From Runella salmonicolor (lineage in GTDB: Bacteria > Bacteroidota > Bacteroidia > Cytophagales > Spirosomataceae), in the NCBI RefSeq assembly GCF_024158025.1, contig NZ_JAMZEL010000002.1, positions 736,520 to 800,519 of the forward strand: a stretch of 64,000 nt of DNA, read 5' to 3'. Below the pieces are notes generated by a model. That model made no database searches. It saw only the letters and a list, made by a program, of their open reading frames with translations, and was not told the origin of the DNA. Shown piece after piece: positions 36,901 to 43,842 of the stretch (positions are counted from its first letter, which is position 1; each line of letters starts with the position of its first letter). A program made the translations under genes and the position numbers.

Positions 36901-37149
36901 GGTGGCAATATGATGAGCCGCTCGTTTGGTAAGCTCCGCGAAATCGTGATTGGTTACAATTTACCCTCAGGCTTGTTGCAAAAAACGTTCTTTAAGCAAG
37001 CAAGCATCTCAATCGTAGGTCGTAACTTGCTCTATTTTGCCGAGAAAAAAGACGTTGATTTGGACCAGTTTGCTGGTTTGCAAGGCAGCACCGACATTCA
37101 GTCGCCCACACTCCGTCGCTACGGGTTCAATTTGAATTTGACGTTCTAA
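33931..37149 (+). CDS. SusC/RagA-type TonB-linked outer-membrane transporter
   Basis: A 1072-residue outer-membrane transporter. A signal peptide (cleaved near GAMAQ, about residue 25) is followed by a CarboxypepD-regulatory-like domain (VTGTVTADDNSPLPGVSIIVKG) and a TonB box/plug. The plug contains LQEVVVTALGIKKD and the SusC-typical YSVLKGASASALYGFRG, and a 22-strand barrel follows. It is paired with the downstream susD and stands next to phosphonate catabolism genes. It is therefore likely to import an organophosphorus or phosphoester ligand rather than a glycan; that part is inference. Confidence 0.95.
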   Translation: MLQKLPQLALKVFALLLMLTFGAMAQNAVTGTVTADDNSPLPGVSIIVKGTNRGVNTNGEGKFQINVSPENVLVFSFVGYVAQEITVGNRSVIDLKMSQDFKQLQEVVVTALGIKKDIRRTGVSIQGIDASQTVKAREPNAVQGLVGKVAGLTVAPSAEMLRRPQVILRGNSDVLYVVDGVPINSDTWNISPDDIESYSVLKGASASALYGFRGKNGAILITTKRGSKDKRGFAVDFNSSTMFDQSFLTIPKVQDEYGPGDHGVYEFVDGRGGGKNDGDYDVWGPKFEGQLIAQYDSPIDPVTGKRIPTPWLARGKNNLTRYLETGVLSTNNVAVSTSGEKYNARFSLSNTYQKGIVPNTKLNSTTFNTSFDYQFSKKLKFESNLQYNYQSSPNFPDVNYGPNSMIYNIIMWAGADWSMDDMRNYWQPGKEGVQQIYAEYQRYNNPYFMAYEWLRSHNKTDIIGQVAMRYQIADGVEAMLRTQVSSWNTLRTEKFPFSMGTYGRDERRGDYREDQRNLFDNNTELLVKIDKKIGNNFSINGFVGGNVRTFNFNYNFTTTDYLNVPGVYSFANSANPVRIQNFRSNMGVNSAYYSADFSYKNFLTIATTGRVDQLSTLPKGNNTFFYPSVAASFVISDLVENLGPVSFLKLRSSYANVKDGLTQSSFSGANLGYGETYASAYDGPSYQNSAVYNTPLAYNGQPAAYYTNTLNNPNLAPNSTSQWEAGADVRFLNNRLSFDAAYFVSNDGPRIFSLPLSNTTGYSSALVNGIKTQKKGVEISVTGTPIKNLRGFTWEVLANWSTFKERLTEVYGNLDRLPSSYFVGGNTGNRFIQIGDRIDAIYNNTFYTSPDGQLINDASGRPIINPIGQLLGYSNPDWVWSVNNRLNYKNWNFSFQFDGRVGGVISNYVQRQTFRGGRHIATIEGTMGEARFQDYKGVRSYVGEGVTISNAVPIKVDADGNITNYAEMQFAPNTTKQFLQDYISRRYSPNGGNMMSRSFGKLREIVIGYNLPSGLLQKTFFKQASISIVGRNLLYFAEKKDVDLDQFAGLQGSTDIQSPTLRRYGFNLNLTF

Positions 37150-37229
37150 AATCAGTTTTGAGCCATTGGTTGATTAAAGTTCAAACGCTTTAGAATCAAT
37201 CACTCAAAACATTAAAACTTACTGAAATC

Positions 37230-38732
37230 ATGAAAAAAATTCTCAAATATTCCCTCATTTTTTCATTCGCCATTGTTTTTGGAGGCTGCCAAGACTTTGA
37301 GGTAATCGAAAAAGACCCCAACCGCGCCGTAAATGCGCCCGCTTCGTTGGTGTTCAACGGGGTGCTGAACGATATCTACAACAACGTAAACGGCGGCAGC
37401 GCTTGGGGCGACAAAGCCCGTTGGAACCAGTTTTACTGCTCTAACTACAACTACTACTCCACCAACGAATACACTTGGACTACGACTGACTTTTCATTTT
37501 TCACGTTGAAAAACGTGGTTAAAATGGAAGAAGAAGCAAAACGCGCCGGCTTGCCCGACCAAAACCCTTACAGCGCCTTGGGCAAATTTTTCCGCGCTTA
37601 TTTTTACGAAGACATGACCAAGCGCGTGGGCGATGTACCTCTCAACGATGCCCTCAAAGGTTTGGAAATGACCACGCCCAAGTACGATTCGCAGAAGGCT
37701 GTGTATGTACAAATCCTGAAGTGGCTCGACACTGCAAACGACGACCTCACGGCCCTCATTGCCAAAGGCGACCGCAACTTGGCGGGCGACATTTATCTCG
37801 GCAACGACCTGCGCAAGTGGCAAAAAGTGGTGAATGCCTACAAATTACGCGTGTTGGCAAGTTTGAGCAAACAAGACACCGACGGTGAATTGCAGGTAAA
37901 ACAACGCTTTGCCGAAATGATGGGCAACGCTACCAAGTTTCCGTTGATGACAAGCATGACCGACAACTTGCAGTACACGTTTAACAATATCAACAAATAC
38001 CCCCGCAATCCGTCGAACTTTGGCTTCAACGCTACCCGCGAAAACATGGCCAAAACCTACGTGGACTTGCTCGTAGCACGCCGCGACCCGCGCATTTTTG
38101 CCGTGGCCGAACCCGCCGAAGCCAAACTCAAAGCAGGCTTGAAAGCCACCGATTACGAGGCTTACGTGGGTGCGTCGTCGGGTGAAGACTTGTCGGACAT
38201 GAGTACCAAAGCCCTCAACGGTGAATATTCGTTCCAGAAACGCTCACGCTACTACGCCAACGACACGGGCGAGGCCCTGTTTATCATTGGATACCCCGAA
38301 ATGTGCTTCAACATTGCTGAGGGCATCAATCGTGGCTGGGCAACGGGCGACGCTGCCGAGTGGTACAAGCGCGGCATTGCAGCCTCGATGAGCCATTACG
38401 GCATCACCGAAGCGCCTGTTTTGGCGGCTTATCTCGACGGTGCTTTGGTAAAATACGCGGGCAACAACGCTACGGGCTTAAACCAAATCTTGACGCAGAA
38501 ATACCTCGCATTCTTCCAAAATTCTGGTTTAGAGGCATTTTATAACCAACGTCGCACAGGCATACCTACTTTCTTGGTAGGCGTAGGCACAGGCAACAGC
38601 AGTCGCATTCCGAAGCGTTGGCAGTATCCAAACAGCGAGCGCACCACCAACGCCACCAACTACACATCGGCCATCGGAGCGCAGTTTGCGGGCAAAGACG
38701 ACATAAACGACATGATGTGGATTTTGAAATAA
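37230..38732 (+). CDS. SusD/RagB-family surface lipoprotein
   Basis: A 500-residue lipoprotein; the lipobox is FGGC with Cys20. It is of the SusD-like-2 type: a DPNRA motif soon after the Cys, helical TPR-like repeats, and a C-terminal region with FYNQRRTGIPTF and a RIPKRWQYPNSE motif. It forms the lid of the SusC channel and captures ligand at the cell surface. It lies 80 bp downstream of susC, with a terminator hairpin after its stop, so the pair is one transcription unit. Confidence 0.93.
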   Translation: MKKILKYSLIFSFAIVFGGCQDFEVIEKDPNRAVNAPASLVFNGVLNDIYNNVNGGSAWGDKARWNQFYCSNYNYYSTNEYTWTTTDFSFFTLKNVVKMEEEAKRAGLPDQNPYSALGKFFRAYFYEDMTKRVGDVPLNDALKGLEMTTPKYDSQKAVYVQILKWLDTANDDLTALIAKGDRNLAGDIYLGNDLRKWQKVVNAYKLRVLASLSKQDTDGELQVKQRFAEMMGNATKFPLMTSMTDNLQYTFNNINKYPRNPSNFGFNATRENMAKTYVDLLVARRDPRIFAVAEPAEAKLKAGLKATDYEAYVGASSGEDLSDMSTKALNGEYSFQKRSRYYANDTGEALFIIGYPEMCFNIAEGINRGWATGDAAEWYKRGIAASMSHYGITEAPVLAAYLDGALVKYAGNNATGLNQILTQKYLAFFQNSGLEAFYNQRRTGIPTFLVGVGTGNSSRIPKRWQYPNSERTTNATNYTSAIGAQFAGKDDINDMMWILK

Positions 38733-38764
38733 TATTTTTTCATCATAGGTTAAAAATGAACACT

Positions 38765-38795
38765 AAAGCGGGGGAGTTTTCCTCCGCTTTATTAC
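38765..38795 (+). terminator. Intrinsic terminator after susD
   Basis: An 11-bp stem AAAGCGGGGGA / TCCTCCGCTTT (38765-38775, 38780-38790; one G-U pair) with a GTTT loop is followed by ATTACTTTT. It separates the SusCD pair from the phosphoesterase gene, which may then depend on readthrough or its own promoter. Confidence 0.6.
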
Positions 38796-38826
38796 TTTTA
38801 AACCCTCATCTTCAATCTATCATTCT

Positions 38827-41538
38827 ATGCGCTTTCTTCCGCTTTTTATTGTACTTTTTCCAATCCTGAGTTGGTCACAACTCCGTACAATCAAAACCCT
38901 TCAAGTACCGAGCCGAGCTGAATATTGCAAAATTGACACCACAGGGGGCTACTCAGTACTGCCCAGTGGGCGGCGGGTTACACCCGTAGGCACTACCCTC
39001 CGCATCACCAACGACCCTTTTGGACTGGCCGTCAGTCCTGATGGACGGCGGGTCGTGGCACTACACAGTGGCGCGGTTTCGCTCATTGATGCCGAACACC
39101 CACGCCACGCCCTTCGCATTCCCGATTATGCCAAAACGTTTGCCGACCCATTCAAAGGGGCCACATTTTTGGGCGCTGCCTTTGCGCCCGATTCCAGAAT
39201 TGTGTATTTGAGCGGCGGAGACAAGGGGAATGTCGTCATTTTTGACACCGAAAAAAAGGAGAAAATTGACGATATTTCACTCAACCAACCCGTTAACGGT
39301 CAGCAATTTGAAGAAAGTTTTACATCTGACTTAGTAATAAATTCCGCTAAAAATGAGCTATTGGTACTTGACCGGGCGCATTTCAGAATGGTGCGGATTG
39401 ATTTGGCCACCAAAAAAATTACGGCTTCCATTCCCGTAGGACGGCAGCCGTTTGGACTTTCGTTAAGTCCCGACAAAAAATACGCATTTGTGGCCAACGT
39501 CGGCTTATATGAATATCCACTGGTGCCGGGCGTAACGCCCAAAAACAAAGACACCATGATGCTGAAGTTTCCGCCTTACGGTACCTTCACCAAAGAATCC
39601 ATTGAGGGCGTAGAAGTGGAAGAGCGAAAAATCCCGGGCTTGGGTAGCCCACTCGTACCCGAAGCCATGAGCGTTTGGATGGTAGACTTAGCCACCAACA
39701 AAGTCACGGGGAAATTTAAAACTGGACATCAAATCGGGGAAATGATTGAGGAAGCCGAAATCGTAGGCGGGGCAAGCCCCAACTCCGTTGCGGTCGGAAA
39801 ACGCTTTGCCTACGTTTCTAACGCCACCAATGATAATATTTCGATTATTGACTGCCAAACGCGCAAAATCGCGGGACATATCGCGCTGAAAGTACACCCC
39901 AGCATTGACAAATACCGAGGATTGATGCCCTTCGGGATGGCGCTTACCCAAGATGAAAAAACGCTGTACGTGGCTCTTTTGGGCTTCAATGCCGTAGCCG
40001 TGGTTGATTTGACCACCCGTCGCGTAAAGGGATTGATTCCCACGGGTTGGGGACCAAGCAAAGTGAAACTGTCGCCCGATGAGAAAAATCTTTATGTGGT
40101 CTCTGCCCGGGGATTGGGCGCGGGCCAAAACGGCGGTAGCGGCTTTGTAAAACCAGACCGAGGAACCTACATCGGCGACATTCAACTCGGAACATTCCAA
40201 AAAGTTACGCTCCCAGCACCCACCGAATTGAAAAAATGGACACAACAAGCCATCGACAATACCTTTGAGACCGTATCAATCACCGACGATGGCAAAAATC
40301 CCCTCCCTCCCCTGCCCGGCTCACGGACAAGCCCCATCAAATACATTGTGTACATTACCAAAGAAAACCGCACTTACGATGAAGTCTTGGGGCAGCTTTC
40401 CAAAGGTGACCCAACGCTCGCTCGCTACGGTACAAATGTGACGGTAACGACAAAGACGGACACTTTGCGTCAGGTAGATGTGATGCCCAATCACCTGCGC
40501 ATTGCCCAACAATTTGCGTATTCTGATAATTTTTACTGCGACTCTGATGCATCCATTCACGGCCACCATTGGATGATGGGCGTCATCCCCAACGAATGGG
40601 TCGAAGCCAATTCCAATCACTCTTCGAGCTTCAATGCATTCTCTAAAGCACCCGGACGGCGCTTCCCAAAAGCAACGGGCGGGATTGACCCCGAAGACTA
40701 CAACGAAACTGGCGGACTATGGGAAGCCTTAGAGCGCAAAAAAATCTCATTTTATAATTTTGGGGAAGGAAATGAGTTTGCCGCCGTTGCGGAAGAATGG
40801 AACCATTTTGAATACGGCGCACGACAGCCCGTCGTGTTTCCTTTGCAAAAAGCTGTTTTTGAACATACCTCACGCAACTACGCTGGGTTTGACATGAACA
40901 TCCCTGATTGGCTTCGAATGGACCAGTTTGAGAAAGAATTTACCGAAAAATGGCTGAGTCCGCAAAAGGGCAAAAAAGTAGATTTGCCCCGACTGATTGC
41001 CCTCCAACTTCCCAATGACCACGGCGCGGGCGTCCGTCCAGAAGCAGGATTCCCGTACCCCCATTCTTTTATGGCCGATAATGACATTTCATTGGGCCGA
41101 ATCTTACAATTCCTTTCGCATACGCCGTATTGGAAAAATATGCTCGTTGTTATCACCGAAGACGACCCGCAGGGAGGCGTTGATCACATCGACGCGCACC
41201 GCTCGGTATTGATGCTGGCGGGCCCCTACGTAAAGCGTGGGCACGTATCGCATACCCACGCCAATTTTGGGTCCATTTTGAAAGTAGTTTATAATACACT
41301 GGGCGTGCCCTACGTCAACCAATACGACGCTACGGCCTCCTTACTTCAGGATTTTTTTACGGACAAGCCCGATTTTACGCCGTATCAAATGCTGATTCCT
41401 GACAAACGCATTTATGATGTAGACAAAGCGATGGAGATTTACAAAAAAACGTACGACTGGAAAACCGCCAAGCCTGGCCCTAAAATGGATGACCCCAATG
41501 AGCAGCGCAGGGAGCATTATCGGCAGCAGAATAACTAA
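38827..41538 (+). CDS. Secreted YncE-propeller / alkaline-phosphatase-superfamily phosphoesterase fusion
   Basis: A 903-residue exported protein with a signal peptide ending in LSWSQ. Residues about 30-440 form a YncE-like beta-propeller (blade motifs LSPDKKYAFVANVG, LTQDEKTLYVALLG, LSPDEKNLYVVSARG). Residues about 500-840 are a phosphoesterase-family (PF04185, alkaline-phosphatase superfamily) domain. This begins ITKENRTYDEVLG, with DSDASIHGHHWMMG and TEDDPQGGVDHIDAHR metal-site segments. It probably releases phosphate or a phosphonate from esters outside the cell, next to the SusCD importer. Substrate inferred from context. Confidence 0.9.
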   Translation: MRFLPLFIVLFPILSWSQLRTIKTLQVPSRAEYCKIDTTGGYSVLPSGRRVTPVGTTLRITNDPFGLAVSPDGRRVVALHSGAVSLIDAEHPRHALRIPDYAKTFADPFKGATFLGAAFAPDSRIVYLSGGDKGNVVIFDTEKKEKIDDISLNQPVNGQQFEESFTSDLVINSAKNELLVLDRAHFRMVRIDLATKKITASIPVGRQPFGLSLSPDKKYAFVANVGLYEYPLVPGVTPKNKDTMMLKFPPYGTFTKESIEGVEVEERKIPGLGSPLVPEAMSVWMVDLATNKVTGKFKTGHQIGEMIEEAEIVGGASPNSVAVGKRFAYVSNATNDNISIIDCQTRKIAGHIALKVHPSIDKYRGLMPFGMALTQDEKTLYVALLGFNAVAVVDLTTRRVKGLIPTGWGPSKVKLSPDEKNLYVVSARGLGAGQNGGSGFVKPDRGTYIGDIQLGTFQKVTLPAPTELKKWTQQAIDNTFETVSITDDGKNPLPPLPGSRTSPIKYIVYITKENRTYDEVLGQLSKGDPTLARYGTNVTVTTKTDTLRQVDVMPNHLRIAQQFAYSDNFYCDSDASIHGHHWMMGVIPNEWVEANSNHSSSFNAFSKAPGRRFPKATGGIDPEDYNETGGLWEALERKKISFYNFGEGNEFAAVAEEWNHFEYGARQPVVFPLQKAVFEHTSRNYAGFDMNIPDWLRMDQFEKEFTEKWLSPQKGKKVDLPRLIALQLPNDHGAGVRPEAGFPYPHSFMADNDISLGRILQFLSHTPYWKNMLVVITEDDPQGGVDHIDAHRSVLMLAGPYVKRGHVSHTHANFGSILKVVYNTLGVPYVNQYDATASLLQDFFTDKPDFTPYQMLIPDKRIYDVDKAMEIYKKTYDWKTAKPGPKMDDPNEQRREHYRQQNN

Positions 41539-41543
41539 GGACA

Positions 41544-41567
41544 CAGTGGGTGAAATAGCACCCACTG
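41544..41567. terminator. Hairpin between convergent phosphoesterase and HEPN genes
   Basis: A perfect 9-bp stem CAGTGGGTG / CACCCACTG (41544-41552, 41559-41567) with a 6-nt loop. There is no T tract, but its place between two convergent stops suits a bidirectional terminator. Confidence 0.45.
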
Positions 41568-41578
41568 CCTCTCCAAGC

Positions 41579-41962
41579 TTACCGATTTTTGTCAATATAA
41601 ATACGGGTTTCGTTCAAAAACCAACGAGCATCTTCCAATACTTGCGCAGCTTCTTCAAAGGTTATATGAGCACCTGCGTCGTAGTCACCTGTTTGACGCT
41701 TTTGGTAAGCTCTGTTTAATACCTTTCCAAAATCAGTTGAAAAAATGTTTGTTTTGATATAAAGTGAATAAAATTTGTTAGCAACTCCAGTATGCGTTTT
41801 AGAAAATTCATCTTTGGCAAAAAGCAATGCTTGTACTGCTGCAAAAATGGCATAATACGAACGATTAACGACACCTTTGTAGCGGTCACCAGTCATCAAA
41901 TACTCAGCATCTTTCAAAAAATCATCGGCTTGATCTATAAACTTATAAACTTCCTGATTCAT
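41579..41962 (-). CDS. HEPN-domain protein, toxin half of a HEPN/MNT pair
   Basis: A 127-residue HEPN protein: an all-helical bundle with the typical NRSYYAIFAAVQALL helix and a KTHTGVANKFYSLY region. The RNase motif (R-x4-6-H) of classical HEPN toxins is not clearly present; only the Arg is found, followed by no His at the right spacing. Nuclease activity is therefore doubtful. The start overlaps the MNT gene stop by 4 bp, the standard operon order. The pair lies on the opposite strand inside the phosphonate locus. Confidence 0.88.
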   Translation of the reverse strand: MNQEVYKFIDQADDFLKDAEYLMTGDRYKGVVNRSYYAIFAAVQALLFAKDEFSKTHTGVANKFYSLYIKTNIFSTDFGKVLNRAYQKRQTGDYDAGAHITFEEAAQVLEDARWFLNETRIYIDKNR

Positions 41963-42276
41963 AAATCGACCCCCTCATTTCGGATAAAGTGGAGCAAAGG
42001 CGTGCGCCCGATTTTGTATTGCTCAAAACTCATTGGAACAAACGATAGCATAAGATTATTTTCCATAGCCCAACTGTACGTTTTATCAGTCAAAAAATCA
42101 ATTTCTTTAAATGGTTCAACCGATGTTTTATTCAGTACTACTAAAATATCAACATCAGAGTCTGCATTTGACTGATTCTTGGCGTGAGAACCAAACAATA
42201 CTAACTTTACCAATGTATCACCGTATAATTGTGACAACTGGCTTTTTAAGGAATCCAGCAAGGTTCTGTTAATCAT
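41959..42276 (-). CDS. Minimal nucleotidyltransferase, antitoxin half of a HEPN/MNT pair
   Basis: A 105-residue minimal nucleotidyltransferase. The fingerprint is GS at residues 29-30 followed by the SDVDILVV acidic pair (Asp41, Asp43). MNT antitoxins of this type neutralise the HEPN partner, in studied cases by AMPylating it. The third acidic residue is not obvious. It is translated first and overlaps the HEPN start by 4 bp. Promoter sequences lie in the 73-bp divergent gap shared with the PhnZ-like gene. Confidence 0.9.
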   Translation of the reverse strand: MINRTLLDSLKSQLSQLYGDTLVKLVLFGSHAKNQSNADSDVDILVVLNKTSVEPFKEIDFLTDKTYSWAMENNLMLSFVPMSFEQYKIGRTPLLHFIRNEGVDL

Positions 42277-42302
42277 ACTCTTTAATTCTCATTAGTAACA
42301 TC

Positions 42303-42334
42303 TTGTAAAGTTAAAAAACAAATAAATAATTTCG
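42303..42334 (+). promoter_or_regulatory. Candidate promoter of the PhnZ-like gene
   Basis: TTG (42303-42305), a 21-nt spacer and TAATTTCG (42327-42334) loosely fit the Bacteroidota pattern, 16 bp before the ATG at 42350. This would let the gene be expressed independently of susCD. Confidence 0.3.
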
Positions 42335-42349
42335 TAAATAAACACTAAC

Positions 42350-42901
42350 ATGCCTTCATCCATCACCGAAATTCGTCAATTATTTGAGTCACAGGGCGAT
42401 GAACAATACTATGGCGAAGACGTAAGTCAACTCGAACACGCCGCACAGGGGGCTGATTTGGCCCGCAAAGGCGGCTTTGACAAAGAAGTACAGGCCGCGG
42501 CTTTTTTGCACGACATCGGCCATTTGATGCCCGCCGAAAAAGAAGAAGAACTCATGGAAATGTACGGCCGCAAAGACCATGAAGAAGTGGCCGCCGATTG
42601 GCTGCGCGACCAGGGCTTTCCCGAAAAAGTATGCATTCTTGTCGCCAATCACGTCAATGCCAAGCGTTATTTGACCTACAAAAACCCCAAATACTTCGCG
42701 GGGTTGTCCGACGCGAGCCGCAAGACGTTGGAGTTTCAGGGTGGCCCCATGCAAGCCGAAGAAGCCAACGCCTTTGAACAAAACCCTTATTTTGAGCTTA
42801 TTATCCAAATGCGCCGCTGGGATGAGGCCGCCAAAGTGACCGGATTGCCCAAACCTGACTTGGAAACATACTTAAAATTGTGCGAAGAGGTGTTGGGGTG
42901 A
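42350..42901 (+). CDS. phnZ: PhnZ/TmpB-like HD-domain mixed-valent diiron phosphonate oxygenase
   Basis: A 183-residue HD-domain protein of the phosphonate-associated TIGR03276 type. PhnZ cleaves 2-amino-1-hydroxyethylphosphonate to glycine and phosphate; TmpB does the trimethylated analogue. All six PhnZ iron ligands have counterparts: His30, His54, Asp55, His77, His101 and Asp158. The Tyr20-Tyr-Gly-Glu23 pair matches PhnZ Tyr24/Glu27. The LSDASRKTLEFQGGPM block matches almost residue for residue. It is therefore a strong C-P-bond oxygenase candidate. A phnY-like hydroxylase is not in the window. Confidence 0.9.
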   Translation: MPSSITEIRQLFESQGDEQYYGEDVSQLEHAAQGADLARKGGFDKEVQAAAFLHDIGHLMPAEKEEELMEMYGRKDHEEVAADWLRDQGFPEKVCILVANHVNAKRYLTYKNPKYFAGLSDASRKTLEFQGGPMQAEEANAFEQNPYFELIIQMRRWDEAAKVTGLPKPDLETYLKLCEEVLG

Positions 42902-43024
42902 GGGTTAACTAATACTTAACTACGAAGAAAAAGGCATTCGTATAGAAAGATTTCACACAGTGTTTGAAAGCCAAAAATCGTTGATATATTTCGAAACATT
43001 TCTACTCAAACAAACAGCATTACC

Positions 43025-43216
43025 ATGACTATCGCAGAAGCCATGAAGCTTGAAGGGAAAATCGAGGGCAAAATCGAAGGCAAGATTGAAGGCAAAGAAG
43101 AAGCGACCATCTTGTTTGTGCAGAAATTGGTAAAAATCGGCATGGATGCTGCTACCATTGCCCAAACCTTTGAACTGCCTCAAACCAAAGTCGAAGAAAT
43201 CATTGCTAAAATGTAG
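43025..43216 (+). CDS. Small protein resembling the C-terminal tail of Rpn-type nucleases
   Basis: A 63-residue frame. A 12-bp repeat (consensus GGCAAAATCGAA; about 43053-43100) encodes the run GKIEGKIEGKIEGKE, followed by a helix-rich ATILFVQKLVKIGMDAATIAQTF segment. Such charged repeats followed by a KLVKIGMD..TIAQ helix end the PD-(D/E)xK Rpn/transposase-like family. The catalytic domain is absent and upstream frames carry stops, so this is a fragment or a stand-alone small protein. It lies next to toxin-antitoxin genes. Confidence 0.45.
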   Translation: MTIAEAMKLEGKIEGKIEGKIEGKEEATILFVQKLVKIGMDAATIAQTFELPQTKVEEIIAKM

Positions 43217-43219
43217 CTG

Positions 43220-43558
43220 CTACTCCAATTCGCTTTGGACAATTTCCTGTAAGGTTTTGCGGTTCACGGTGCTGATTTCGGATTTGTCATAAATAGTGAC
43301 CAAATAGAGCGTTTCTCCCTCTTCGGTTTTTTCGATGTAATAGGTGATGACCCGAAACCCACCGCTCTTTCCTCCGCCTTTGCTTTCGCTGGCCATACGG
43401 ACTTTATAAAATCCACCGCCCAAATCAACCCCCTGTTTGGGGTTATTTGATAGGCTTTCGGCAAATTCGACCAACTCACTTGACAAGGTTTTGTATTTTT
43501 TAGCAAGCCTCTTAAACCTGCTGTCAAAATAAGCCAATGACTTAATTTTAGAGGCCAT
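43220..43558 (-). CDS. RelE/ParE-superfamily toxin
   Basis: A 112-residue toxin-like protein starting at ATG 43558; a TTG at 43564 is possible. It has the RelE/ParE-like pattern: helix FDSRFKRLAKKYK, then a Gly-rich GVDLGGGFYKVRMASES strand, FRVITYYIE, and LYLVTIYDKSEIS. RelE-type enzymes cut mRNA at the ribosome; ParE-type ones poison gyrase. The catalytic set cannot be resolved by eye, so the target is uncertain. It overlaps the antitoxin gene by 11 bp and is translated second. Confidence 0.85.
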   Translation of the reverse strand: MASKIKSLAYFDSRFKRLAKKYKTLSSELVEFAESLSNNPKQGVDLGGGFYKVRMASESKGGGKSGGFRVITYYIEKTEEGETLYLVTIYDKSEISTVNRKTLQEIVQSELE

Positions 43559-43766
43559 TTTCAAGTTCTTTAATCAGTTCGCTCACTGGACGTGCCTGTA
43601 TTTTCCCCTCGCGCAGGAGTTTTACCTGCTTGACGGCTTTTTTGAACTCGGGCAGGTTGATTTCGACCAACTCCTCCTCTTCGGCATTGATGAGTTGCTT
43701 TAGCTCGTTCTGCAAGCGTTTGGGCAATGCCTTGTATTGTTTGTAAAGAATCTGTGCCGTACTCAT
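43548..43766 (-). CDS. Antitoxin partner of the RelE-like toxin
   Basis: A 72-residue protein starting at ATG 43766; the longer in-frame start at 43862 overlaps the restriction-subunit remnant and is rejected. It is acidic and helical (QNELKQLINAEEEELVEI), with a linker and a C-terminal KIQARPVSELIKELENGL that typically wraps its toxin. It lacks an obvious DNA-binding fold in the short form. It is encoded immediately upstream of the toxin, overlapping by 11 bp. Confidence 0.8.
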   Translation of the reverse strand: MSTAQILYKQYKALPKRLQNELKQLINAEEEELVEINLPEFKKAVKQVKLLREGKIQARPVSELIKELENGL

Positions 43767-43842
43767 GGTTTGGGTGGTTTGTCGCTTTTTTTGAAGTAAA
43801 AATAAAAAGTTTTTACGGAAAAATGATTTTTTCACTAAACCC

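Noticed and set aside
39688..40248. 186-codon frame antisense to the phosphoesterase fusion
   Set aside because: It mirrors a gene whose propeller blades and catalytic motifs are clear.
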